16,480 nucleotides of DNA, taken from contig NJDV01000016.1 of the NCBI GenBank assembly GCA_002254765.1, positions 1 through 16,480 on the forward strand. The letters run 5' to 3'. Origin of the DNA: Thermoplasmatales archaeon ex4484_36. Its GTDB lineage: Archaea > Thermoplasmatota > Penumbrarchaeia > Penumbrarchaeales > EX4484-36. Shown here piece by piece: positions 7,327 through 14,828 of the stretch (the stretch's first letter is position 1; each line of letters begins with the position of its first letter). The notes beneath the pieces are model-generated. The model saw nothing but the letters and a program-made list of their open reading frames with translations, did no database searches and had not been told where the DNA came from. Position numbers and translations under genes: made by a program.

Positions 7327-7517
7327 ACATCAGAGAGGCCAGGTCAAGACTGCCAGAGGAGATCTCGCGCTATCTGGCATCCACCCCTGACCTCCCTCCA
7401 CTTCAGGAACTGGGCTTTCTGGAAGGGGTTGAGGAGGATGATAGCATGGTGGTCTTCATCGAGGACCTCCTCAGAGAGGCGGGGATAGACTTCTTCTTTG
7501 AGGAGGATGACCTCTAG
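7323..7517 (+). CDS. Short ORF, either the frameshifted tail of leuS or a small coupled gene
   Basis: 64 codons from a GTG whose bases overlap the leuS TGA (GTGA). The product is acidic (ends FFFEEDDL) and I recognise no domain. The same frame is open upstream of the GTG and encodes EVVIFIPA, strand-like sequence suiting the end of the LeuRS C-terminal domain. I therefore favour a frameshifted leuS tail, although the usual archaeal LeuRS ending (a KA..A.PxRPAI-like motif) is not seen. No SD specific to this start is evident beyond translational coupling. Its stop TAG shares the CTAG at 7514-7517 with the stop of the antiporter on the other strand. Confidence 0.45.
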   Translation: MNIREARSRLPEEISRYLASTPDLPPLQELGFLEGVEEDDSMVVFIEDLLREAGIDFFFEEDDL

Positions 7518-9118
7518 AACTCTGGATAAAACCCTTCCAGGTGCTCAAAGACCTTCCTTGTCGCCTCCAGGCTGCTCATCTTCTCAGGCCATATGATGGA
7601 GTCCACCAGACCCTCCTTTTTAAGCCTCTTAAGCAGCTTCTCGGTGTGGATCTTGGCGATGGTGTAACAGTCCGGATTAAGCTCCCTTATGTACCTCGCC
7701 GTCAGATAGACCTCGTGCTCGTCAGGTATAGTAATCAGGGCTACCTTCGCCCCGGAGATGCCTGCTTTCCTTAAAGCCTCCTGGTCTGTACCGCTGCCGT
7801 ATATCACGCGAATGCCCCTCTCCTCAAGGCGTCTCACCTTGTTGAGGTCCTTCTCGATCACCGCAACATCCTTTCCCGCGAAATCAAGAATGGTGACTAT
7901 CTTCGACGACGTCCTCCCGTAACCCACCACCACCGTGTGGTTCTGCTGAAGCACCGAGGTCGTTCTATCCCGGGTGAGATATCTGACGGCGAAGGGAGAG
8001 GTCATGATGGAGAAGATTGACATGAAGACTATCGCCAGAAGTACGGTCTCATTAAAAATGCCGTATCTGTAGCCTATGGAGGCCGCTGCAAGTGTTGCGC
8101 TCATCTGCGGCCAGAAGGTCACCCCCAGGATAACCCCATCCCTCACACCTCCCTTTTTCATTTTCGAATAAATAACCCCAGATGCAACCTTAACGCACAC
8201 CAGAGTAACTATCAAGGATATGAGAAAGAGAAGGGAGGTGTGCCCCTCTATCAGTATGGTGGTGTCAAGGGACATGCCGAGTACTATGAAGAAGACAGGG
8301 ATCAAGAGACCGTGACCCAACCCGTGAAGTTTCTCGTAAAGGGGCCCCCGGGGTATGAACTCTCCAAGGGCCACACCGACTATGAAGGCGGCGACTATGC
8401 CGTGCAGTCCTATGAGCTCTGAGAGAGCCACCACCGCAATTAGGGTCAGGAAGACGAACTTCATGTCGCTCTCCCGGGGCTTGCGGGTCCTCCTCTGGAA
8501 GTACCTCTTCACAAGATGGGGAATCAGGTAGAAGACCAAAAGGAGAAAGAGCGTGATCTCAACGAAGAATAGATAAAGCTCCCCCGGGGCAGTTTTATAC
8601 TTCAGCATAATTCCTAGAAGCACCAGGCTCGATGTGTCAAGTATCACAATGGCGGGCACGATTACGTGCCCGTAGCTCTTTTTGAGGGCAGGGGCGGAGT
8701 TCACTATGGAGACGATCTCCGCAACGGAAGAGGACATAAGGACTGCTCCGAGAAGGAAGTTCGTGACGGGAGGCTGTCCGAAGAGAAGACCGAGGAGATA
8801 ACCGCCTGCAAAGCAGACAGCCCCGAAGATCATGGACATCAGAAGAGAACTCCTTAGGGACCTCTCCACCATGGCGTGTATCTCAAGCCCCGCAAGGAAG
8901 ACCAGAAGAAGGAGTCCCAGATCGCCTACGAACTGAAGGGGCTCTGTGACCTCTATCTTGAGAAAACCGTGGGGGCCTATGAGCATGCCCGCGAAGATGT
9001 AGAAGGGGATGTAGGCCACCTTCAGCCTGCTGAAGAACTCCGGGATGACAAAGGCTATGAGCAGAATTACGGAGAAGATGAGGAATATGTCCTCCTGCGG
9101 GTTGAGTGAGAAGTTCAT
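7514..9118 (-). CDS. CPA2 (Kef-type) monovalent cation/proton antiporter with TrkA-N domain
   Basis: A 534-residue integral membrane protein. Residues about 8-380 form a run of roughly 12 hydrophobic segments of the Na+/H+ exchanger type, including YIPFYIFAGMLIGPHGFL, LHGIVAAFIVGVALGEF and VFFIVLGMSLDTTI, which are typical of CPA2. From residue 394 a cytoplasmic Rossmann domain begins with HTVVVGYGRTSSKIV, then AVIEKD, VIYGSGTDQEALRKAG and ALITIPDEHE, the TrkA-N/RCK fold that binds NAD(H) or another nucleotide to gate transport. The glycine loop reads GYGRTS, with Ser where a third Gly is common. Expected role: K+ or Na+ exchange for H+ in ion and pH homeostasis; ion choice cannot be read from sequence. 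The ATG at 9118 has GGTGAT six bases upstream. It is convergent with leuS (shared CTAG stop) and divergent from the glmU-like gene. Confidence 0.92.
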   Translation of the reverse strand: MNFSLNPQEDIFLIFSVILLIAFVIPEFFSRLKVAYIPFYIFAGMLIGPHGFLKIEVTEPLQFVGDLGLLLLVFLAGLEIHAMVERSLRSSLLMSMIFGAVCFAGGYLLGLLFGQPPVTNFLLGAVLMSSSVAEIVSIVNSAPALKKSYGHVIVPAIVILDTSSLVLLGIMLKYKTAPGELYLFFVEITLFLLLVFYLIPHLVKRYFQRRTRKPRESDMKFVFLTLIAVVALSELIGLHGIVAAFIVGVALGEFIPRGPLYEKLHGLGHGLLIPVFFIVLGMSLDTTILIEGHTSLLFLISLIVTLVCVKVASGVIYSKMKKGGVRDGVILGVTFWPQMSATLAAASIGYRYGIFNETVLLAIVFMSIFSIMTSPFAVRYLTRDRTTSVLQQNHTVVVGYGRTSSKIVTILDFAGKDVAVIEKDLNKVRRLEERGIRVIYGSGTDQEALRKAGISGAKVALITIPDEHEVYLTARYIRELNPDCYTIAKIHTEKLLKRLKKEGLVDSIIWPEKMSSLEATRKVFEHLEGFYPEF

Positions 9119-9247
9119 GAGAGCATCACCAGGGCCGAGGTGGATCTGAGGCAGGATAAGGCCTACACCCTTTTAAAACCCATCTCTCCGGGAAGCTTTT
9201 TTAACTGTTGAGGATTTCTAAAGCGTTAAAAGTCGGAGGGATACTGG
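9119..9247. promoter_or_regulatory. Divergent promoter region between the antiporter and glmU-like gene
   Basis: Minus strand: GGTGAT at 9125-9130 serves the antiporter ATG at 9118, and TTTTAAAAG (9170-9179) or CTTATCC (about 9153-9160) could be its TATA box. Plus strand: GGAGGG (9235-9240) lies seven bases before the ATG at 9248, and GCTTTTTTAAC (about 9195-9205) is a TATA candidate giving a leader of about 20 bases. Box assignments are by spacing only. Confidence 0.45.
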
Positions 9248-10474
9248 ATGAAGGCCTGCATACTGGCCGCCGGTGACGGCACGAGGATGTGGCCCCTGAC
9301 GGAGGGAAGGCCCAAGCCGCTTCTTCCCGTTGTGGGCCGACCCATAATAGTGAGGCAGATAGAGCTTCTGAAAGAGGCAGGGGTGGAGGATATCCACATC
9401 CTCCTCGGCCATCTCTCCGGGGAGATCGTGGACAGCCTGGGAGATGGAGAGAGGTGGGGGGTTCAAATCAACTACATCTATCAGAAAGAGAGGCTAGGCA
9501 CCGCCCACGCCATAGGGATGTTCAGAGACGTGATGGAGGAAGATTTCCTCTGCATAAACGGCGATGTGCTTGTGAAAAGGGGGGTTCTGGAGGAGCTTAT
9601 AGGGTTCCACCGGGGGAGGGAAGGTGTCTCCGTGGTTCTGAAGGAGGTGGAGGACCCCAGAAGTTACGGTGTCATTGAGGTGGAGGGGGAGAGGGTCGTC
9701 AGGATCCACGAGAAGCCCGCCAGGCCCCCTTCAAAGCTGGTGAATACCGGGGTCTACATCTTCAGCCCTGAGATCTTCTCATACATAGAGAGGACCCCCC
9801 TCTCACCCCGGGGGGAGTATGAGATCACCGACACCCTTCAGATGCTGGCCGGAGAGGGGAAGCTCTTCGCAGCGGTAACGAAGAGGTTCTGGATGGACGT
9901 TGCCACTCCCTGGGACCTCCTGAAGGCCAACGAGGTCTTCATAAAGGAGCTGAAGGGGGAGATAAAGGGATCCGTTGAGGAGGGTGTGCATATGGAGGGG
10001 GAGGTTTTCGTGGGGGAGGGAGCAAAGGTTCGCTCAGGGACCTACATAGAGGGGCCCGTCTACGTTGGTGAGGGGTGTGAGGTGGGGCCCAACGCCTACC
10101 TGCGCCCAGGAACGGTGCTGGTGAAGGACGTGAGGGTCGGGGCGGCCTCGGAGGTCAAAAACTCCGTTGTAATGGAGGGGTCCAAGATACCGCACCACAA
10201 CTACGTGGGGGATTCGGTTATAGGGCGGTGGTGTAACCTAGGCTCCGGCACCAAGGTTGCCAACTTAAGGCACGACCGGGACACTGTGAAGGTCATCCTA
10301 AAGGGGAAGAGGCTGGACACCGGGAGGAGAAAGTTCGGCGTTGTGCTGGGAGACAGGGTCAAGACGGGAATAAACACCTCCCTCAACGTGGGAACAATCC
10401 TTGGTGTGGGCTGCGTCACCTATCCGGGGGCAAGGGTGAGCGGGACCTATCTATCAGGCAGTGTTATAGAATAG
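9248..10474 (+). CDS. glmU: Bifunctional sugar-1-phosphate nucleotidylyltransferase / acetyltransferase (GlmU-like)
   Basis: Makes an activated sugar, most likely UDP-N-acetylglucosamine, from sugar-1-phosphate and UTP, with an acetyltransferase half. The 408 residues open with the nucleotidyl-transferase signature LAAGDGTRMWPLT and KPLLPV. ERLGTAHAIG, FLCINGDVLV, VNTGVYIF and WMDVATPWDLL then complete the N-terminal Rossmann-like domain (to about residue 230). Residues 240-408 are hexapeptide repeats of a left-handed beta-helix, with IPHHNYVGDSVIG and NLGSGTKVANLRHD, the GlmU-type acetyltransferase site. This is the archaeal arrangement known from Methanocaldococcus and Sulfolobus enzymes. 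The start is fixed by GGAGGG seven bases upstream. dtdA follows with no gap, so they are probably one transcript. The acceptor could be GlcN-1-P, GalN-1-P or Glc-1-P; sequence does not settle specificity. Confidence 0.92.
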   Translation: MKACILAAGDGTRMWPLTEGRPKPLLPVVGRPIIVRQIELLKEAGVEDIHILLGHLSGEIVDSLGDGERWGVQINYIYQKERLGTAHAIGMFRDVMEEDFLCINGDVLVKRGVLEELIGFHRGREGVSVVLKEVEDPRSYGVIEVEGERVVRIHEKPARPPSKLVNTGVYIFSPEIFSYIERTPLSPRGEYEITDTLQMLAGEGKLFAAVTKRFWMDVATPWDLLKANEVFIKELKGEIKGSVEEGVHMEGEVFVGEGAKVRSGTYIEGPVYVGEGCEVGPNAYLRPGTVLVKDVRVGAASEVKNSVVMEGSKIPHHNYVGDSVIGRWCNLGSGTKVANLRHDRDTVKVILKGKRLDTGRRKFGVVLGDRVKTGINTSLNVGTILGVGCVTYPGARVSGTYLSGSVIE

Positions 10475-11308
10475 GTGGTGGAATTGCTTTTCATGGCCTT
10501 TGAGGGCGATATAGCCTCCATGAACATTCGGGAGAGGCTTCTTCAGATGGGTAGGTGGGAGAGGGTGGGGGAGGTGGAGGGGAACCCCTCCTACACCTCG
10601 GGCGAGGTGGGGCTTATCACCCTTAAGGGAGAGCACCTCTACAGAGAGGACCTGGACGCCCTCTTTGAGGTGCACAACCCCGGGGGTTACCCACTTCTTG
10701 TGATCCTCTCCCGCCACAGCTCCGCCTCCCGCATACCCACCCTCACCCTGCACCCCACCGGAAACTTCAGCGAGGCCCTCTACGGAGGGAGGTGCAGGGC
10801 CCTCTCCACCTCAGCACCCCTTCCCATGAGGGAGACTCTACGATCCTTAAGGAGATGGGCGGAGAAGTTGGGTCTTGAGCACAGGGTTTCCTACGAGGTG
10901 ACCCACCACGGGCCACTTATCAGAACCCCCCACTTCTTCGTGGAGATCGGCTCGGACGAGGAGATGTGGAGGAGGGAGGACGCTGCTGAGGCCATAGCCG
11001 GGGCTCTTCTTGAGACCTTCCCCGGCACCTACAGAGAGCCGGAGGGGGTTGAAGTGGCCGTTGGGGTGGGCGGGGGCCACTACGCCCCCAGATTCACAGA
11101 TATCGCCCTGAAAAGAGCTGTAGCCTTCGGGCACATGCTCCCCGAGTACGCCCTTCAGGAGGCCATCTCCTCTCCAGAGGTGATAGAAGAGATGGTGAAG
11201 AGGACCCCCGGGGCGGCTGTGTGCTACACTCATTCCACCGGCAGATCCAAGGAACTTGTGAGAAGGGCGGCCGGTATCATTGCCCAGATGGGGCTTGAGA
11301 TCCGCTGA
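10475..11308 (+). CDS. dtdA: D-aminoacyl-tRNA deacylase (GEK1/DtdA family)
   Basis: Hydrolyses the ester bond of D-aminoacyl-tRNA, keeping D-amino acids out of protein. The 277-residue product carries the family's hallmarks in order: DIASMNI near the N-terminus, [20 protein letters not shown] (about residues 79-98), [34 protein letters not shown] with conserved His residues, and a C-terminal [13 protein letters not shown]. This is the archaeal/plant enzyme, unrelated to bacterial Dtd. It starts immediately after the TAG of the glmU-like gene, implying coupled translation. The exact start is uncertain: GTG at 10475 or 10478, TTG at 10484 and ATG at 10493 are all in frame, and GGTGG at 10474-10478 could act as SD for the last two. 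The last 32 bases overlap the convergent Mrp-type ATPase gene. Confidence 0.93.
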   Translation: MVELLFMAFEGDIASMNIRERLLQMGRWERVGEVEGNPSYTSGEVGLITLKGEHLYREDLDALFEVHNPGGYPLLVILSRHSSASRIPTLTLHPTGNFSEALYGGRCRALSTSAPLPMRETLRSLRRWAEKLGLEHRVSYEVTHHGPLIRTPHFFVEIGSDEEMWRREDAAEAIAGALLETFPGTYREPEGVEVAVGVGGGHYAPRFTDIALKRAVAFGHMLPEYALQEAISSPEVIEEMVKRTPGAAVCYTHSTGRSKELVRRAAGIIAQMGLEIR

Positions 11309-12149
11309 CCACCTCAAGCAGCCTCTCCACTATACCCCCAAAGAGCTTCTCCATCTCCTCCCCGCCCTCACTCAAAACCTTCTGGATGCCGCCATCACCC
11401 GCTTCTACCACTTTGGGGTTCATCGGTATCCTCCCCAGAAATGGCACATCCATCTCCTGCGCCACCCTCTCACCCCCTCCCCTTTTGAAGATGTAGGTTA
11501 TCTTTCCACAGTGGGGGCAGACGAAACCGGACATGTTCTCTATGAGCCCCAGGACGGGAAATTTGAGTTCCCTGGAGAACGATATGGCCTTCCTGGCGTC
11601 CAGCAGGGAGACCTCCTGGGGAGTTGTGACGACCACAGCGCCGTCCCTTCGGGGAAGAAGCTGTGCAATGGAGAGAGGCTCATCCCCGGTCCCCGGGGGC
11701 AGGTCTATGATCAAAAAGTCCCTCCTACCCCAATCAACATCCTTAAGGAGCTGACGGATGGCCTTCATCTTCAAAGGGCCCCTCCATATTATCGCCTGGT
11801 CGCTTCTTTCAAGCATAAAGCTCATTGAGACCACATCCAGGTTCTCCAAGGCGGGGTATGGGAGGATCTTGCCGCTGCCTGTCACAGAGAGCCTCTCACC
11901 CTCAACTCCCAACATGAGGGGGACATCGGGACCGTGCAGATCTGCATCCAGGATCCCCACCCTGTAGCCTCTTCTGCTGAGGAAGTAGCCTAAGAAGACG
12001 GCCACGGTGCTCTTGCCCACACCGCCTTTTCCGCTCATGACGGCTATGAGATGGTCTACACCCTTCAGGTTCTCAGCCAGCTCCTCCTCTTCCCTCCTCA
12101 TCTGAACGAGCTGGGCGAGCCTTTCCCTCTGTTCCTCTTTGGATGTCAT
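11277..12149 (-). CDS. Mrp/NBP35 (ApbC) family P-loop ATPase, iron-sulfur cluster carrier
   Basis: A deviant Walker A NTPase that carries and transfers Fe-S clusters in the cytosol. About 290 residues from the ATG at 12149. Visible features: a helical N-terminus ([20 protein letters not shown]), Walker [25 protein letters not shown], the Walker B-like [31 protein letters not shown], and [13 protein letters not shown], whose CxxC binds the bridging cluster in the family dimer. No N-terminal cysteine motif is present, so this is the short Mrp/ApbC form. A TTG at 12209 and an ATG at 12176 would extend it, but neither has an SD. A TATA-like AAATATTAA ends just upstream of 12176, about 30 bases before 12149, which supports a leaderless start at 12149. 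It is convergent with dtdA, overlapping by 32 bases. Confidence 0.93.
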   Translation of the reverse strand: MTSKEEQRERLAQLVQMRREEEELAENLKGVDHLIAVMSGKGGVGKSTVAVFLGYFLSRRGYRVGILDADLHGPDVPLMLGVEGERLSVTGSGKILPYPALENLDVVSMSFMLERSDQAIIWRGPLKMKAIRQLLKDVDWGRRDFLIIDLPPGTGDEPLSIAQLLPRRDGAVVVTTPQEVSLLDARKAISFSRELKFPVLGLIENMSGFVCPHCGKITYIFKRGGGERVAQEMDVPFLGRIPMNPKVVEAGDGGIQKVLSEGGEEMEKLFGGIVERLLEVVSGSQAPSGQ

Positions 12150-12175
12150 GGGGGGTGGGAGGGGGTAACCCACCA

Positions 12176-12190
12176 TTAATATTTCGGCGA
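12176..12190 (-). promoter_or_regulatory. Probable BRE/TATA promoter of the Mrp-type ATPase gene
   Basis: On the minus strand CGCCGAAATATTAA reads as BRE plus TATA, centred about 31 bases before the ATG at 12149. The sequence between box and ATG is C-rich with no SD, which fits a leaderless or near-leaderless mRNA. Confidence 0.45.
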
Positions 12191-12272
12191 AAAGATTCCC
12201 CACCCCCAATCCTCAGCGGGCCATCCGCTGTGAACGGTCAGCACCTCTGCGCGATATTTCGCATTCCTCAGA

Positions 12273-12284
12273 AAATAATATTAT
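12273..12284 (+). promoter_or_regulatory. nadX: Probable TATA box of nadX
   Basis: AAATAATATTAT lies about 46 bases before the nadX ATG at 12325, predicting a leader of about 20 bases that carries AGGTGGT (12313-12319). The same 175-base gap between the divergent genes also has a small inverted repeat GCGA-TATT-TCGC (12251-12262). I see nothing else in it. Confidence 0.4.
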
Positions 12285-12324
12285 GCACTATTGTAATGAC
12301 CACACTGCCCGAAGGTGGTATCAG

Positions 12325-13137
12325 ATGCGGATAGGTATACTAGGCTGCGGCTTCATAGGGACAACGATAGCTAAGACCCTAGAGGGGCACCCAAAGGTCA
12401 CCGCCATAAACCTCTTCGACATAGATGACAGCAAATCCAAGGGCCTCTCCCTCACCGTTGAGGGGTCCCGCTACTTCCCCTTTGAGAGGTGGGAGGAGTT
12501 CATAGAGGAGTCCGACCTTGTTGTGGAGGCTGCATCCCACCGGGCCGTTGAGACCTATGCAAGGGAGACCCTGAAGAGGGGAAAGGACATCATGATCCTC
12601 TCTGTGGGGGCCCTGGCCGATGACGCTCTCTGGGAAGATATGAAGAGGCTGGCGGAGGAGCGGGGCGGGAGGATCTTCATACCCTCCGGCGCCATATCAG
12701 GGATCGACGGCATAAAATCGGCATCTCTGGGCAGGATAGAGGAGGTGGTTCTGACCACCATAAAGCCCCCCAAGGGCCTGAAGGGCTCGGAGGTCCTAGC
12801 GGGTATGGGACTCAATCTGAATAAGCACACCTCCCCCGTCACGGTCTATGAGGGGCCAGCTAGGGAGGCGGTGAAGCTCTTCCCCCAGAACGTTAACGTT
12901 GCTGCCACCCTCTCCATCGCAGGGATAGGCTTCGACAAGACCAGGGTGAGGATCGTGGTGGACCCAGCAGCCACCACAAACAGGCACGAGATCTATGTGA
13001 AGGGGAGGTTCGGGGAGATGCACATCGTTCTGAAAAACGTTCCCTCCATGACCAATCCGAAATCCTCCTACCTCGCACCGCTCTCAGCCATAGCCACCAT
13101 AGAGAAGATCTTAAGCGGGGTCTACGTGGGCACGTGA
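12325..13137 (+). CDS. nadX: L-aspartate dehydrogenase
   Basis: Oxidises L-aspartate to iminoaspartate with NAD(P)+. NadA condenses iminoaspartate with dihydroxyacetone phosphate to quinolinate, the substrate of the NadC encoded at 3628. The 270-residue protein has an N-terminal Rossmann dinucleotide fold (RIGILGCGFIGTTIAK, residues 2-17), VVEAASHRAV, DIMILSVGAL, FIPSGAISGIDGI and TTIKPPKGLKG. The C-terminal catalytic part carries NVNVAATLSIAGIGFDKT, TTNRHEIYVKGRFGEM (conserved His) and NPKSSYLAPLSAIATI. All match archaeal AspDH. The ATG at 12325 has AGGTGGT five bases upstream; an in-frame ATG at 12283 would add unrelated residues. The downstream unknown gene overlaps or abuts its TGA, so it probably leads an operon ending with udg. 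Confidence 0.94.
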   Translation: MRIGILGCGFIGTTIAKTLEGHPKVTAINLFDIDDSKSKGLSLTVEGSRYFPFERWEEFIEESDLVVEAASHRAVETYARETLKRGKDIMILSVGALADDALWEDMKRLAEERGGRIFIPSGAISGIDGIKSASLGRIEEVVLTTIKPPKGLKGSEVLAGMGLNLNKHTSPVTVYEGPAREAVKLFPQNVNVAATLSIAGIGFDKTRVRIVVDPAATTNRHEIYVKGRFGEMHIVLKNVPSMTNPKSSYLAPLSAIATIEKILSGVYVGT

Positions 13138-13145
13138 GGGATTCC

Positions 13146-14339
13146 ATGGAGAGCGTCATCATCGGCAGGGTCCATCTTCCGGCAGATGCCACCATAGAGC
13201 CCCCAGAGGGCCCCATCACCCTCCCCCCGGGGGAGATCGCTTCGCTTCGACTCAGAGCAAGAGGGGTGGGATGGGAAGGTGAGGTGGAGACCGAAGGCGA
13301 CTTTGAGGGGGCCGAGCTTGAAGGGGAGGAGCTTACCATCCGCTTAAGAACCCCGATGGAGGAGGGGACCTTTCTTGTTCAGCTCCTGTGGGAGGGCGGG
13401 GAGGTTCTCGTCCCGGTCAAGGTGAGAAGGGAATTTGTGAACGTGGAGGGGCTCTCCTCAGGTGAGAAGGGCGCTGAAGTTGTGCTCTCAGGCCCGGAGG
13501 GGAGGAGGGTCCGGGGAGAGCTCACGGTGACCCTTGAGGGGGAGGGGGAAGAGGTGCTCTCAAGGTGGAGAAGGAGGGTTGCTGTGAAGGGGAGCTTCAA
13601 GGTCAGCGTCCCTTTGGACCTGCGAAGGAGGGGGGCAACACGGATAAGGGCCACCTTCTCAAGGGGGGAGATAAAATCCGAGAGGGTGCTCAGACTGAGA
13701 GAGGAGAAGCCCACTGTGGAGGAGGAGACCCCCACGGAGGCACCCCAACCAGAGATCACGAAGGAGGAGGCCCCCAAAGAGGAGGAAAGACCCCATGAGG
13801 CCCGGCTCAGGGTCTCCCTCCACCTCCCGGAGGGCTCCGCGGAGGGGCTGTACCCCTCAGAGAGGGTCGCCCAGGTCTTCAAGGTCGGACCGGTGACCGT
13901 AAAGAGGCTCTCCTCCCCCACCCTGCTCATTGAGGGCTCCTCTGAGGAGAGGGATATAAGAAGCGCCCTCTTCACCCTTCTCTATCTGAGCGACGAGCAG
14001 CGGGCCCGCTGGAGGGAGCTTCTGAAGGTCGTTGAAGGGCTCACCTCCATCTACGGTGCCAAGGAGGGCGAGAAGGAGGAGTGGTTCGTCAAAAGGATCA
14101 GCGAGGTGGCCTCCGGCTCCTCCGAGGCGCTTGAGAGGGTTTCAGAGAGGGTTGAGAGGGAGCTTAAGGCGCTGAGAAATCTGAAAGTGAGGGATGAGAG
14201 GGAGGCCCTTGAAGACCTCCGCAGGGCTCTCGGAGCGTCGAGAGAGGAACTTAAGGAGGCACTGGATGGTCTGAAGGGGAATGTGGACCTCTGTCAGCCC
14301 AGGAGAGGAGGTTCATCAAGGGCGCTGTGGAGGCAGTAG
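13146..14339 (+). CDS. Unrecognised protein with beta-sandwich and helical regions, N-terminal part (frameshifted)
   Basis: I do not recognise this gene. From the ATG at 13146, preceded by GAGGGA, it encodes 397 residues; a GTG at 13134 overlapping the nadX TGA would add four. No signal peptide or membrane segment is present, so it is probably cytoplasmic. Residues about 1-180 look like two beta-sandwich domains (alternating strands, GEIASLRLRARG, GTFLVQLLWEGGEVLVPVKV). Residues about 186-218 are an acidic Pro/Glu/Thr linker. About 225-265 returns to mixed strand (ARLRVSLHLPEG). From about 280 on it is helical and coiled-coil-like (EALERVSERVERELKALRNL). The last residues (CQPRRGGSSRALWRQ) break this pattern, while another frame continues the helix as LSAQERRFIKGAVEAVESTL. 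One missing base near 14290 would restore a single 540-residue protein ending at 14767. Confidence 0.75.
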   Translation: MESVIIGRVHLPADATIEPPEGPITLPPGEIASLRLRARGVGWEGEVETEGDFEGAELEGEELTIRLRTPMEEGTFLVQLLWEGGEVLVPVKVRREFVNVEGLSSGEKGAEVVLSGPEGRRVRGELTVTLEGEGEEVLSRWRRRVAVKGSFKVSVPLDLRRRGATRIRATFSRGEIKSERVLRLREEKPTVEEETPTEAPQPEITKEEAPKEEERPHEARLRVSLHLPEGSAEGLYPSERVAQVFKVGPVTVKRLSSPTLLIEGSSEERDIRSALFTLLYLSDEQRARWRELLKVVEGLTSIYGAKEGEKEEWFVKRISEVASGSSEALERVSERVERELKALRNLKVRDEREALEDLRRALGASREELKEALDGLKGNVDLCQPRRGGSSRALWRQ

Positions 14340-14767
14340 AGAGCACCCTGAAGCGGCTGGGGAGGATCCAGGCCCTTGTCTCAGATATCATCTCCAGAAA
14401 CAGACAGAACCAGCCCGTCAGGGAGGCCCTGCGCTCCCTCTCCCTTCTGGAGGCTGAGCTTGAAGGGCTCGATGGGAGGACCTTAAAGAGCGGGGAGGCG
14501 GCCTCAGGGCTTCTGAGGATCAGGTGCGGCTCCGGCAAGCTCTCCCTCCACCTCGCCTTCCACCTCTCCTCCAACCTCGCCCTGAGAAGGCCCATTGCCA
14601 GCTACAGCGGGGGTGCCCTGAAAACGGAGAGCTTCACCGTTGAGGGTGAGCAGACCATCCCCGTGGTTGTGGAGCTCCTCAAAGGTCCGGGGGGAGAAGA
14701 GGCCCGCATGGAGATAACCCTGGTACCCGAGCTCCCCCCGCTGATTAAGGAGCTTGAGCTGAAATGA
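14327..14767 (+). CDS. C-terminal part of the unrecognised helical/beta-sandwich protein
   Basis: A 146-residue frame, ATG at 14327, overlapping the end of the preceding ORF by 13 bases. It opens with helices (AVESTLKRLGRIQALVSDI, VREALRSLSLLEAELEGL) and ends with an all-beta region of about 85 residues (LLRIRCGSGKLSLHLAFHLS, ESFTVEGEQTIPVVVELLKG). In the same frame, bases 14291-14326 encode LSAQERRFIKGAVEA, which carries straight on from the helical part of the upstream ORF. That argues it is the tail of one 540-residue protein split by a single-base loss near 14290. A separate translationally coupled gene is the alternative, but no SD precedes the ATG. Confidence 0.65.
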   Translation: MEAVESTLKRLGRIQALVSDIISRNRQNQPVREALRSLSLLEAELEGLDGRTLKSGEAASGLLRIRCGSGKLSLHLAFHLSSNLALRRPIASYSGGALKTESFTVEGEQTIPVVVELLKGPGGEEARMEITLVPELPPLIKELELK

Positions 14768-14828
14768 AGGCTTCCCAAGTAGAAAAGAGTTAAAAAAGAG
14801 CAGAGAATCCCAAAGCGGAGGCGGTGCC

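Noticed and set aside
8240..9109. Plus-strand open frames opposite the antiporter gene
   Set aside because: Highly charged shadow translations of hydrophobic codons on the other strand; no SD or family pattern.
12251..12262. Inverted repeat GCGA-TATT-TCGC upstream of nadX as an operator
   Set aside because: Only a four-base stem, easily due to chance; no partner site seen, so it is noted in the promoter entry only.
13379..13975. 198-codon minus-strand open frame rich in Ser and Leu
   Set aside because: It mirrors Glu/Arg-rich codons of the plus-strand gene, a usual antisense artefact in purine-rich coding DNA.
14789..14798. A-rich GTTAAAAAAG as a promoter for the 294-aa unknown gene
   Set aside because: The predicted transcription start would fall on or beyond the GGAGG site used by the TTG start, so it is more likely internal operon sequence.
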